Under the pieces are notes generated by a model. The model was given only the letters and a program-made list of their open reading frames with translations. It had not been told where the DNA came from and made no database searches. Position numbers and translations under genes: made by a program. Of a DNA stretch of 58,728 nt, positions 22,401 through 29,565 are shown one piece after another. Origin of the DNA: Prasinococcaceae sp. CCMP 1430 (lineage: Eukaryota; Prasinodermophyta; Palmophyllophyceae; Prasinococcales; Prasinococcaceae); contig RQSC01000005.1 of NCBI GenBank assembly GCA_013416795.1, positions 419,215 through 477,942 on the forward strand, in the 5' to 3' direction. Position 1 is the stretch's first letter, and each line of letters begins with the position of its first letter.

Positions 22401-23519
22401 CCGCACCTCCCACCGGACAACCCCGGCGGCATCAATGCGCCCATCCTACTCAAGGTATCGGGCACGGACGGTGTGGCTTACCGCCAGCTCGTGAAGAGCG
22501 GCAGCGACGACCTACGCCAGGACGCCGTGATGGAGCAACTTTTCGAGCTGGTCAACCAGCTGCTCGCGCGGTCGCCGGAGGCCGCGCGCCGCAGGCTTCG
22601 CGTTGGCACATACCCCGTCGTGCCTTTCTCCCCAGCGGCCGGCTGCGTTGGGTTTGTGTCTGGTGCCATCGAGCTCGGCGACTGGCTCTACAAATCTGCT
22701 GGTGGCGGCGCGCACGGGCGCTACCGTCCGCAGGATTGGGGCTTCGCGACATGCAGAAGGGCGATGGTCGACGCGCGCGGCGGTGGAGGCGGTGGCGGCG
22801 CGCTCGTGCAGCGGCTTGTGGATGAGTATGGCCGGGTGTGCGAAAACTTTCGACCGGTGCTCCGCCACTTCTTCACCGAGCACTTCGACACTCCCAGCGA
22901 GTGGCTCGAGCGTAGACTCACGTACACGCGCTCGGCCGCCGCCAGCTCCGTCGTGGGCTACGTGATGGGCCTCGGAGACAGGCACGCCAGCAACATCCTC
23001 ATTTCGACAAGCACTGCCGAGGTTACGCACATCGACCTCGGCGTGGCCTTCGAGCAAGGTCGCATGCTGCGCATACCCGAGACGGTGCCCTTCCGGCTCA
23101 CGCGCGATATGGTGGACGGGATGGGCGTGCACGGCGTGGAGGGTGCTTTCCGCGCGTGCGCGGGCGTAGCCATGGGGGTCATGCGGGCGTCCAAGGAGGC
23201 GCTGCTCACCATCGTCGAGGTCTTCATTCATGACCCACTCTACACGTGGGCGATCAACGACATTGCGCGCGACCAGCGCCAGCGGGACATGGATGATGAG
23301 GGCACCGACGAGACGGGCACCGTCGCGGATGTGGCAGAGGAGGGGCCCTCGCGCAATTCGGAGGCGGAACGCGCGCTTGGGCGCGTGCGCAGCAAGCTCG
23401 ATGGTATTGAAGGGGGTGAGTTTTACGCGCCCGACGGGCAGGTCGCCAAGCTCATCAACGAGGCGCGTGACCCGCGCAACCTTGCCGTGCTCTTCGCCGG
23501 CTGGGCGCCGTTCTTGTGA
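13446..23519 (+). CDS. ATM: ATM/Tel1 DNA-damage checkpoint kinase, intronless
   Basis: A single uninterrupted reading frame encodes 3357 residues, slightly longer than human ATM (3056). The N-terminus has a TAN-like region (CDLLKCSRLIREKTEGRKQL), followed by a long HEAT-repeat solenoid. A FAT domain precedes the PI3K-like kinase: QLVKSGSDDLRQDAVMEQ at about 3014-3031, catalytic loop GLGDRHASNIL around Asp3178, and HIDLGVAFEQG with the metal-binding Asp near 3197. PFRLTRDMVDGMGVHGVEG is diagnostic of ATM rather than ATR, TOR or DNA-PKcs. The C-terminal FATC ends PRNLAVLFAGWAPFL. ATM senses double-strand breaks with MRN and phosphorylates S/TQ sites. It ends only 63 bp from a convergent candidate gene. 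Nothing suggests a pseudogene: no internal stop interrupts about 10 kb. Confidence 0.96.
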   Translation: MSGSGTSSLSRHAYKVCDLLKCSRLIREKTEGRKQLKEAVQSHPFVDILLRNTDGMDPQLSNEEIDQKEWLCSCPGVAEIACEHIDQEVDAVLDKIERERRSVAGHGAGGPRKRTEVDSALAKVLRGLVVAVHARVVELRRSHDSEGGVGAPPDDAAPPFTRVAKAILNHIAGILDRDDTFVAFEGDYIQLLLNYLLPTPAYASRLTPKIFKSLMKTFTSKLQLFATGRGRVTESQAHDCARALQALLRYYQRDLSSGEKPACVEVAEALATVFENMHDEGRTAMATVGALNELIARDGVNMSSKLLTLHESSIASFVSAGLASSTKLAGLKEALVLHSRMMLALGAGSNLRSMAILFSLLEKELSAPMKVLGSDQRHAHGLPLPRRHVGALLLAADVCLILVRAPAEAQSAAEPTQDDREHDAVGTLGTLRSTRGHSRSVRMRRAPPAERLADALMSGRGLWPMLAAVIARRHGQSLPPRCRSMWLAAAVTALPEVITTAAGNSASAAGASSGGSGAQGDCEDSAVHATWLTRFVAALAVSWLDDESSTTSMVDGAQVGLAIAKFGVRAESWPADAALLPALWCRARDCLVRWLPSLGDSELAHEVCRALAAIGRRALVPGELLPVDAWRAPAMAAFNLEPSSSSSAGAGDLKRGTAKPAAPAIELISAIASSPVQSQWSSASFDTKRSTLRTSLAACLCLVIRHATPSSAGSDQSQSQAEVGGRVSFSHTTLTRAGVTRAVDTLAALCFNASNATADCFGPPEEVSESRNSLFDSTALTEDRYHDSEGVLTEDIIPWLERHHDKLAEGTVVAPERLDALMGLDVAGVQAQARYMVSSSVGSALSCRNLSREAASLISDALRQSAGDLETSTAFPARDRIATPHSVGSVGAMAGILTQRARSAQPAGERAGRRVQNVLALCCAAGVLRGGCQNAAAAAGTSAPRSSWGDDGDVANAADLAASVVTAAVRHAANLTKDVDALKDAPTRLASVAAIARGVRDALRGAGKAAIPGGGDTSTRGLSAGAAVDLAQALLIAFDTCIEVWRRAREDDADDQSRGRAVRNASSAVFDDDLDGGDALAPTRPGNSSTSGCLAAASPEAAAEATSLIVMEALAELRGPAPEHVSDAVVKALTGDSQDLPPRRVRELATGVASRLGMICSTSNAHDAMFEEIDAQMTMHLSQGCGDVMDFGAAAPIVQCFTRSLRSLEGSDGVTETESTALLERANAVRDALRGFDASQRTWRARCALAGLAAQLTRLDAGEFLPMAQALLPSMCKDDDWRVRACAGAAIATIFAVAPLSTHGKLANACTQSLSLASPACVSTAGRPPTEDARAGVAVEHAETAALTLASLAVTSPVAESQCVIALCVHAAGSQHTRSLVFACLGIVAEVLGYSSVVSLASRHKAALLGRWVAKRYSLPDLKYLQVLFDVMPDEDDEGMDAEAEADHDLDEVLSRLQGPLVAALVCHERRTELDWLASRLGVQPKMLVRGSFGQVMAWTLTMMVNFRGAGRESQAANVLSFKCVSGLNKEEAAEWIGQPRLLLWMVDETLNLVRDEPCGGPEDATLAQSGAMAATVASGAATGTEDSGGASSVAWPNCVGATATAAMNTLASFMGGKGALAMHIVPDGRVKQHLVQVQYIEDSAQGSQRHRADALAALNVVVALLGERATAPLVVRHATAIALRMSKSPGLAERALMLVRTLIAKSTRLGAWQGETNSPDKELAFDVVADVMPSLVATTSTLIDEGYTPGGPQTSTTQASLKLVQEIFIDSAPASVSSVAAEMEPLPDVPELANACLWQRTVAGETPLATAVRALSRRAPAMSLRGRERACTMLQARMRGGGEGGGGAVMAAARELAGVAVSLGDDGLVNVAASVLSRAALEPPKTGVAAVDPCALVTPVRHPGQHAPKGAESSKWPVWRVAMGAHVLKALCDLSICPVHKNAAMAERALRHALMFIKRDTDPAVRDRYNLVFSLLSDAAAGGQRERFVAPLTHLHAAYLKPLFKQANPSPKRLQYAKLDARQLWSSDESAGGFDRWVCQLTPALISYADGEMLLQECFQLASNVPSFAQDLLPHAALAAALTPRPIEDGHLIAEAVADGIVTHTLPAGGRAAAAILSMLETLRQAHRQDMRVARSRQSLEGTPRAWLCPCWAPVDNVSVAYAALRANKPVTALLWAEMAYEEQRNGPVTAAPGRRSARKAPRPSGGWDALKGLAKVELPKPDGSLARPVQALLDCAAAVGETDSVIAAARGAGADARVARACASGNWLGALQASDSMLSGGDRGGMPIRRRLELVESASAALRALGCEHVRANLVGATASHLGGSCATRLDPMQCEVAWRLGQWQSIQDDASMAGDRGVQRRVGSATTDGSFDGLMLRALSSTSAGDSTGAQKALRSMRCGEARQMVSIGTERDLVSSGILGRLLIVDQVEAAGALRAIRVSCADGGSDTQDMDLDWAAASGQSAGDGAENAWVERWCAIRARLSQAGGGGFEHTEVLFAAERATLLLLPADEQASQIARCDLEMARRARKAGWRGAAAAALERMSGSAAQHVAGRAQIEHAKLLHADGESGEAIACLQHVTNGTLEGGDAMSSDDGASLKAYAMYLQGKWLASGMSDSARNVLEHYLRPAAEAMAAEAMAALAEGDVSDDVRAAGHKAKLACRANFHLAALASRAYRNAAERETTGEGRAVIEARQMRRRALDSAKQRLSERGAKMEQATKVMLNRKIRNLENTVKLDAEEETTEISVKRDLLHAAAAGYARAMKLGDAYDLSAAFSLLRIWFNHSDDKHVMREACEAAQTLPSHKWLCVVYQVAARLDETTAHNEEFQKAICALLVRLASDHPHHALPHIIALKNGDRLTADKKCAKEASGTGLHGVGKRAAAEAVLTTVKDSKTYASKVAHATDRLVDVYLDIAFKTTQTHHHPNGQRVKTHGPLPDSARAVRGLGEAAICTALPPPRPDACYDSHDALGSFPRFNGFVNPHLPPDNPGGINAPILLKVSGTDGVAYRQLVKSGSDDLRQDAVMEQLFELVNQLLARSPEAARRRLRVGTYPVVPFSPAAGCVGFVSGAIELGDWLYKSAGGGAHGRYRPQDWGFATCRRAMVDARGGGGGGGALVQRLVDEYGRVCENFRPVLRHFFTEHFDTPSEWLERRLTYTRSAAASSVVGYVMGLGDRHASNILISTSTAEVTHIDLGVAFEQGRMLRIPETVPFRLTRDMVDGMGVHGVEGAFRACAGVAMGVMRASKEALLTIVEVFIHDPLYTWAINDIARDQRQRDMDDEGTDETGTVADVAEEGPSRNSEAERALGRVRSKLDGIEGGEFYAPDGQVAKLINEARDPRNLAVLFAGWAPFL

Positions 23520-23571
23520 GGCTGAGAGAAGATGACGGGGCCGGGTGTTATGTTACATACTGTATCTTGAG

Positions 23572-23577
23572 TGTACA
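23572..23577. terminator. Palindromic TGTACA in the ATM/candidate-gene convergent spacer
   Basis: TGTACA reads the same on both strands and sits between two stops 63 bp apart. It is 53 bp after the ATM stop and 6 bp after the stop of the minus-strand candidate. It may act as a polyadenylation element for both genes. Confidence 0.4.
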
Positions 23578-23582
23578 CTGCT

Positions 23583-24421
23583 TCACGCGAAGTAGCATTT
23601 GACGACAGGGCGCACCGAGTGTATCCGTAGCACGGGCGCCTCTTCCTCTCCGGCAAAGAAGGCCCTCGCTTCGCCGACCACCGACGCGTGGCCGGCACCG
23701 CCCCTACGCTTGGCTCGGATCTGAAGCGGCGCGCCCGCGCGCGCAGCGGCTGCGGAGCGCAATTGCGCGCGATGGCCGCTGTCAGCACGGGGGAAAAGGA
23801 CCGTCGCACACCCGCACGCGCGCGCGATTGATCGCACCTGCGAGCTGTGCTCTTGCTGCTTTTTGGGTCTGTGGGTACTGAGAGCACTCGCCTGCCAGCC
23901 GCACAGACAGCTACGTGCGCCCGCGCCCGCGATGTCAGCGCACACGCGCAGGAATTCTGTGTGCAAACAGCATGTGCGCGCGCGCGTACCGCTCCAGTCG
24001 CCGGCGCGCGGTAGAGCTCGAGCCGTGGCACGATGCGACCAGCCGGCCCCGCCCGCGAGTCCTCGACGGCACCCTCGGTGGCTCCGATGTCCTCGAACAC
24101 GGAGGAGAGCGAGAGCGCCTGCGCATTGTCGCGCACGCAGGCAGCGCACACGAACTCGCCCCCCCGGCTGGTCCCGGGCGCAGTGGTGGCGCCATGGCCA
24201 TCAGGCCCGGTGTGTGGCCTGGTGGCAGCGTTTTGGACCGTACTGCGCGCCGCGATGCCCGCGTATACGCCGCTCTTCTGCCTCACGGCTGCCGGCAGCG
24301 GCGCCCGCGCGAGCTGCAGCGGCGGAGCGACGGCGGTCGCCGGCACGCGTGCCGCACACGCAGCAGCGCGCGCCGCCGCCCCCGCCGCCGCCCGGCGCGC
24401 GCGCCGATCCGCCACTCGCAT
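23583..24421 (-). CDS. Candidate two-exon gene of unknown function
   Basis: Proposed exons are 24421-23990 and 23837-23583 on the minus strand. The 152-bp intron has donor GTACGC and acceptor CTCGCAG, and the phases match, giving 228 residues. The N-terminus is Arg/Ala-rich without acidic residues (MRVADRRARRAAAGAAARA), which suits an organelle presequence. The middle contains GEFVCAACVRDNAQALSLS and the C-terminus EEEAPVLRIHSVRPVVKCYF. I recognise no family. Support comes from open frames, matching phase, a stop just after the convergent ATM gene with a shared TGTACA, and an AT-rich divergent spacer directly upstream of the proposed start. A wrong splice model or no gene at all remains possible. 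Confidence 0.4.
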
Positions 24422-24869
24422 ATGCCGCCGCGCGGCTCGGCACACACCCCATCGCAGGCACGCGCAGTGGCAACCCCCCCACCCCACCCCACCCACCCCA
24501 CCCCCTCCATCGCCCCACCCCGCCTGCAGGTGGGGGAACCTGACGAAGGAGGAAACGGTCAGGTGGAGGTTAAGGTTACGATCGCGAGGTAAAAGGGTTC
24601 TTTGGTTTGTAGGGTTTGCGGCCGCGTTTCGAACGCGCCCCGGCCCGGGCGCCGGGCGAGGGGGCCCGCCGCGCGGACGACGGCCCGAATTCCCTGAAGC
24701 ACATGCATTGGTGAGGGAATTTCGTGCAATTATGGGTGAAAGGACACGCACTATTTTTCTGATTGCGAGATTTCGTGCGTGCGCGCGGCGGCGGCGTAGT
24801 GGCGCGCTGTGCTTTGGATGCGCGCCTTGCCACCGCGTGCGCGCTTCTTGGAGCGCGTGTCATCGTCGN
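24422..24869. promoter_or_regulatory. Divergent spacer upstream of SulP gene, with single N
   Basis: After C-rich low-complexity sequence at 24475-24530, an AT-richer island carries GGTTAAGGTT (24568-24577) and GTAGGGTTTG (around 24609-24618). A second AT-rich stretch lies at about 24690-24770. A single N at 24869 interrupts the frame that leads into the transporter, so the true SulP start and transit or cytosolic N-terminus are not in the assembled sequence. Confidence 0.45.
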
Positions 24870-27792
24870 GGACGGCGGTATCGACGCCCCCGCCGCGCGT
24901 GGGGCGCCCGCTGGCGCCGGCGTGCCGCTCGGCTCGGCGCCGCCGCTGCCGTGGCTGCCCGGCGGCCCCGCGGCTTGCCTGCAGTCCATTGCGTCCGGCG
25001 CCACGCTGTGGGTGGGCTCGGCGGTGTTCGCGGTGTCGTTCGCGACGCTCATTTTCAGCGGGCCGGGCGCGCCCGACGACGCGCTCGCTGAGGGCATCGG
25101 CGTGGTACTCTTCAGCAGCGCGGTGAGCGCGGTGGTCGTGGCGTCGGCCAGCTCCATGCCGGTGGTCGCCGAGGTGCAGGACGGCCCGAGCGCGCTCTTC
25201 GGCCTCATCGCCGCGGACATTTTCTCGGGAGGTCTTCCGCAGGAGCTCATGCTGCCAACCCTGGAGGTAGCACTGGCGCTGACGTCCATAGTGTCCGGCG
25301 CGGCGTCAGTTGCCGTTGGCCGGCTCCAACTTGGCACCGCCGTGCGCTTCCTACCGCAGCCGGTCGTCGGCGGCTTCCTGGCGGGCACCGGCTACGTGCT
25401 CGCGTGCGGCGGCTGGAAGGTGCTCACCGGTGAGCCTGTGTCCCTCGCCGGCGTGGAGGACGCGCTCGCCAACCCCACCGACGTGTACGCCACGCTGCTG
25501 CCGGGCGTGGCCTTCGGTGCGCTGTTGACGTACGCCACGAAGCGCTCGCAGGAGTTCTATATCATCCCCGCGTGCATTGCTAGCAGCACCGCCGCGTACT
25601 TCGGCGGCATGTTCCTGTTCGGCCTCGAGCCGCAGGCGGTGATGGACCACGGATGGCTTTTGGGACCGTTCGAGGGCGTGGGCGATGGGCCCTTCCCGTT
25701 CAAGCCGCTCGCCCTTGACCCGCTGCGCCTGCTGCGCGTCGACTACGACTACGTGCTCGACCAGCTCCCGCGAGTGGCGACCATCGCGTCGCTGTCGGTC
25801 CTCGGAGTGCTGCTGAATGTCTCAGCGATCGAGGTCGCGCTCGACCGCGACTCGAACGTGCGCTCCGAGCTCCAAGCGGCAGGGTTCGCGTCCATCCTGA
25901 GCGGGCTTGGTGGCGGCGTTGTCAACTTCCACTCGCTGAGCTCGACGTCGCTCGCAAAAAGCATGGGATCACGGAGCAGGCTGGAGGGGCTCACGGTGGG
26001 CGCCTGCTACCTCATCGCGCTCACTGTGGGCATGCCCTGGCTGGCCTTTGCGCCGCGCGCGCTCACCGGGGGGCTGTTGCTGTTCTTGGCCTTCGCCTTC
26101 CTGTACGACTGGGTGCTGACCGGGTGGCTCCGCATGCCGCGCGACGAGTACGCGGTGGTGGTGACCATCCTGTTTGCCATCGCGGCCTTCGGGTACTTGG
26201 CGGGGGTGGCGATCGGCCTGCTGGCAGCGGCGGCTATCTTCGTGGCGGATTACTCGAAGGTGCCCATCGTGCGCGCCTCCTTCAACCTTTCCGAGGAGGA
26301 GGGCGTGCGCTCGAGTGCCAGCTACTCCTTCGCGCAGCGGCGTGCAATCGGCGCGCGCGGGCGGCAGGCGTACGTGGTGGTGCTGCAGGGCTTCATTTTC
26401 TTCGGGACGGCCTTCAACCTTCTCTCCGAGCTGCGCGAGGTCGCGCAGAGTGCGGCCAACGCCGCCGCCGAAGGGATGGCCGACGCCGCGACCCCGTCCG
26501 CGGTGGATGACACTGGGGCACCGGCGTCCGAGGGACGCAGGGACGCCGAGGATGGTTCCGCGCGCAGTGCGCCGCAGCCACTGCGGTTCGTGATCCTTGA
26601 TTTCTCATACGTCGTCGGAGTCGATGGTTCGGCCGTGAGTGTCTTTAATAAGCTGCGTTCCTTCGCCGAGGCGAGCGGCATTACGCTGGTGCTGTCTGGT
26701 ATCGACTCGGCACGCGATGACCTCCGCGAGCTAAGCGCTGTCACTACGCGCGGAGAGATGGTCTCGCAGGGCCTCGTCGAACGTGCCAAGGGCGCCTCCC
26801 TCGACGAGACTGAGGGCGAGTCTGGCATCGGCGCGGCAGACTTTGCTGTGCGAGTGGATTCGTTCGATGACGCGCTGCGCGAGGTGGAGGCGGCACTGCT
26901 GAACCAGGTGCCGGCTGAGGAATGGGCCGAGGTCGATGCTGCCAACGCGAACACCAGGGGCGGTGGCGCTGACGAGGGCGCCGGCACAGGCGCGGCGGTA
27001 GACTCTGCCGACGCGAGCGTGGGCGCGGGCGCGGGCGCGAGTAGCACCGCGTCCAGGGATGGCTCGGCGTCGGCGGGTGCAGCCATCCAGGGCAAGCTTT
27101 TCCAAGGCCGTACTGGGCGTGTCGAGTCGTTCGAGGATGTGGTGACCCTCGTGTGTCGCGACCGCGGCCGCTCCGGCGAGCTCTTCCCTGAGGACGACTC
27201 GATCCTGGTCCCGGGCGCTGGCCAGCCTCCGCACGAGGCCGAGAGCGCGCACGCGCTGGACGAGGACTTCTTCCGCGCTTGCTGGAAGCCGTTCGTCTTC
27301 GAAGAGGGCGACGTCGTGTGCCGTCGCGGCGACGTGGCCGACCGGCTGTACTATATCGAAAGCGGTGCGTGGACTGCCAGCGCGCCGGGCGGGCTGCTCT
27401 ATCCCATCGAAAACGACTTCGTGGGCGCAGTGGGCTTCTACAGGAGCGCGTACTCGGGCACTGTGAGGTTTGCCGACTTGAGCGTGTCGCGTCGTGGAGT
27501 GGCGTGGGTTCTGGATGCCGATGCTGTGGAGGCGCTCGAGCTGCAGGCGCCCGAGCTGGCGGCCGCCTTTCACCGCGTGATGGCGTCACATCTGGCCGAC
27601 ACACTCGTGTCGAGGTCGCGCCTTGTGGCGCAATACTACCGCCGCAGCATGCCCCGCATCGCCGGCAGCGAGGACTCTGACGGCGACAACGCCGGCAGTG
27701 ACAGCGACGACGGCGCGCGTGTTGGCTCGGACACGCCGGCTGTGGATGGGCGCGAGTACGACGGCTATAACACGGCATCGGAGTCTGGCTGA
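24870..27792 (+). CDS. SulP/SLC26 anion transporter with STAS and cyclic-nucleotide-binding-like domains, 5' partial
   Basis: The 974 residues after the single N start within or just before the membrane domain. About ten or more hydrophobic segments follow (LWVGSAVFAVSFATLIFSG, VGGFLAGTGYVLACGGWKVL, TGGLLLFLAFAFLYDWVLTG). The motif NFHSLSSTSLAKSMG matches the SulP region often rendered as a GxxxxxxSRS-like loop. A split STAS domain includes YVVVLQGFIFFGTAFNLL and LRFVILDFSYVVGVDGSA. Near the C-terminus, FRACWKPFVFEEGDVVCRRG and DRLYYIESGAW resemble a cyclic-nucleotide-binding (Crp-like) fold. This three-part plan occurs in a subset of eukaryotic SulP proteins. The likely substrate is sulfate or another anion, but the sequence does not decide. 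Single exon as assembled; Gly/Ala-rich linker between STAS and the last domain. Confidence 0.85.
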
Positions 27793-27857
27793 CCGTTGCC
27801 GATGGCGAGTGCCGCGCGCGCACCCGCCACCCCCCATCTATACCATTAACCGCGATC

Positions 27858-27863
27858 TGTACA
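27858..27863. terminator. TGTACA after SulP
   Basis: TGTACA lies 65 bp after the SulP stop. For the opposite-strand MPH2-like gene, TGTAA (27972-27968) lies 11 bp after its stop. Both fit the recurrent 3'-end signal. Confidence 0.4.
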
Positions 27864-27983
27864 CACTCAGCGATGCTCACGCTTCCGTCTGCGCTGCTGT
27901 CGCCGCCACTGGAGCGACCCTCGCTGGCGCGGGTTGCTGGGTGAGGTGCGGCGCCCACGCACGAATTTTACAAGGTTCCGCGC

Positions 27984-28694
27984 TCACAGGCCCTGAACGA
28001 CCTTGTCGTACCCCGTGAGCTTGCACCACGACTCGAGCGCACTGACGGACTTGACGTACGCCGCCTTGGCCTCGCCAATCGAACCCGCCCCCGCCAGCAC
28101 CGGCGCGCTCGTGACCCATGTGTCCGCCGCGGTCTTCTGCGCGGCGCTCACGCTCAGCCGCGAGATGGTGTCGGCGGCCGCCCAGTCGCCCTTGAGCGAG
28201 GCCTGCGCGGCAGAAAGGTCACCAGCCTCCAGCGCGCTGCCCGCCTGCGAGCGCGCGATAGCGGCAGGGACGAGCGGGCGGCGAGCGCCCCTTGTCAACG
28301 CCCATTCGCAAGCCCCGCATGCGCCGCGCGAGCTGCGCGGAATGTGCGGGCGAGCGCGGCGAGCGCGCCCGCGGCGCGCAGCGCGAGCCCGGCGCGAGGC
28401 GCAGGCGCGTGGCCGCGCGCGAGGGAGAGGAAGTTCCGCGCCTCGTACCTTGTAGAGCGACGTCACCGCCGTCTGCACGGCGTTCTCGTCCATCAGGTCG
28501 GCGTTGTCCGTCGCGTTGTTGACGCCCTCCGAGCGGGCAAAGTTGGCCATGACCTGCCTCTCGCGCTCGATCTTGGCCTTGCGGTTGGCGATGGCCTTCG
28601 CGACAAGCTCCTCGTCCTCGTCGTCCGGCAGCAGCGCGCGCGCGGGGCGGGCGCCGCCCGCGAGCAGCGCGACGCCCGCCGCGAGGCGGAAGCG
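27984..28694 (-). CDS. Thylakoid lumen protein, MPH2/TL16.5-like, 5' incomplete
   Basis: Two exons are clear on the minus strand: one ending at 28449 and one from 28244 to 27984, with a 204-bp intron (donor GTACGA) and phase 0. A lumen signal (FRLAAGVALLAGGARPARA) is followed by the mature start LLPDDEDEELVAKAIANRKA, then a predominantly helical protein ending in LESWCKLTGYDKVVQGL. The acidic start, the ANRKAKIERE helix and the final SALESW-LTGY segment resemble the plant lumenal 16.5-kDa protein (MPH2), which helps photosystem II repair under high light. The family call is from memory of the pattern and is moderate. Upstream of 28694 the frame enters poly-T/poly-A sequence and meets a single N at 28776, so the transit peptide is missing. 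Confidence 0.6.
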   Translation of the reverse strand, partial: RFRLAAGVALLAGGARPARALLPDDEDEELVAKAIANRKAKIERERQVMANFARSEGVNNATDNADLMDENAVQTAVTSLYKVRGAELPLPRARPRACASRRARAARRGRARRARPHIPRSSRGACGACEWALTRGARRPLVPAAIARSQAGSALEAGDLSAAQASLKGDWAAADTISRLSVSAAQKTAADTWVTSAPVLAGAGSIGEAKAAYVKSVSALESWCKLTGYDKVVQGL

Positions 28695-29565
28695 TCGGAA
28701 AAGAAAACAAAGCGGCCGAACCAAAACATCGCGACAGGCGGAGAAAATAAAAAAAAAAAAGGCGGGTCCGATCGANCCCGCGCGCGCGCGCTTTCGCGCA
28801 CCGCCGCGACGCAGCCGCCAGGCGCGCCCACGCGCGCGCGATCCGCTCCGGCAGCGGCACATAGCACTCACTCCTCCCTCCCTCCTTTTTTCATCTCTTT
28901 TTTCTTTTTTTTTTCATTCGTCGCGTTTCTTTGTGCGCCTTTTTTCCGGGGGGCGCATTTGCATTTGCATGTCGCGTGGAGCGCGCGCACGCGGGGAAAT
29001 GGCCCGGATTATCCTTTGGATTTTTTTAAAAAAAAGTAGGCATGTGTACAGTAGAAGTGCGAACGAAGCCTCGCGTCGTGGTACCGCATGCATTTGAAAC
29101 GCGGATTTAAAAATAAAAATAATAAAAATAAAAATAAAAACGGGTGGCGCGGGAGGTGGCGAGAGGGTTTGCACGTGCGCCGTTTTGACGGCATATGCAA
29201 GGCATTTCCAGTCGGGGCGGCCTCGCGCGCGCGGGTCCCGGTTTGGGTGTGGGCGTCCGGAGCCTCCCGACGGCGACGGTCTCCCCGTCAAAATGGTCGC
29301 GTTTTTTTCTTCTCCTTTTCGGCCGCGGCGTGCCGACGCGCGCGAGCGGCGCTTTTTGAGGTTTCCTGGCCCACCGCCCGGCGGCGGCAGCCCCTAGCGG
29401 CGGCGCGTTCCCCGACGGGTGAGAGATCGTGGCCACAGCTCGCGCTGTGCCGAGCGCGCCCGGCGCCGCGCCGCCGCGCCCCGGGCGGGGGGCGAGCGAG
29501 GGGATCCGGGTGGAATAGGGTTTGGGCGGGGACCCCTGCCTCGCTCCGCTGCGGCGAGGGCGGCG
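28695..29565. promoter_or_regulatory. Divergent MPH2-like/double-SET spacer, AT-rich, with single N
   Basis: This spacer contains the most AT-rich stretch of the window. It has poly-A near 28744-28760, poly-T runs at 28885-28915, an A-rich run at 29025-29036 and an AAAATA-type low-complexity repeat at about 29107-29140. A single N is at 28776. GC-rich sequence resumes before the SET gene start at 29566. No gene is supported. Confidence 0.45.
29107..29140. repeat. AAATAA-type simple repeat
   Basis: About 34 bases composed almost only of A and T, with units AAAAT/AAATAA repeated. It is striking against the GC-rich background and lies in a head-to-head spacer. Confidence 0.8.

Noticed and set aside
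13446-23519. ATM as a processed retrocopy or viral gene
   Set aside because: There is no poly-A tail, no target-site duplication and no internal stop, and neighbouring genes are ordinary nuclear genes.
28860-29140. Transposon or retroelement tail suggested by poly-A/poly-T tracts
   Set aside because: No terminal repeats, target duplications or coding domains of mobile elements are seen nearby.
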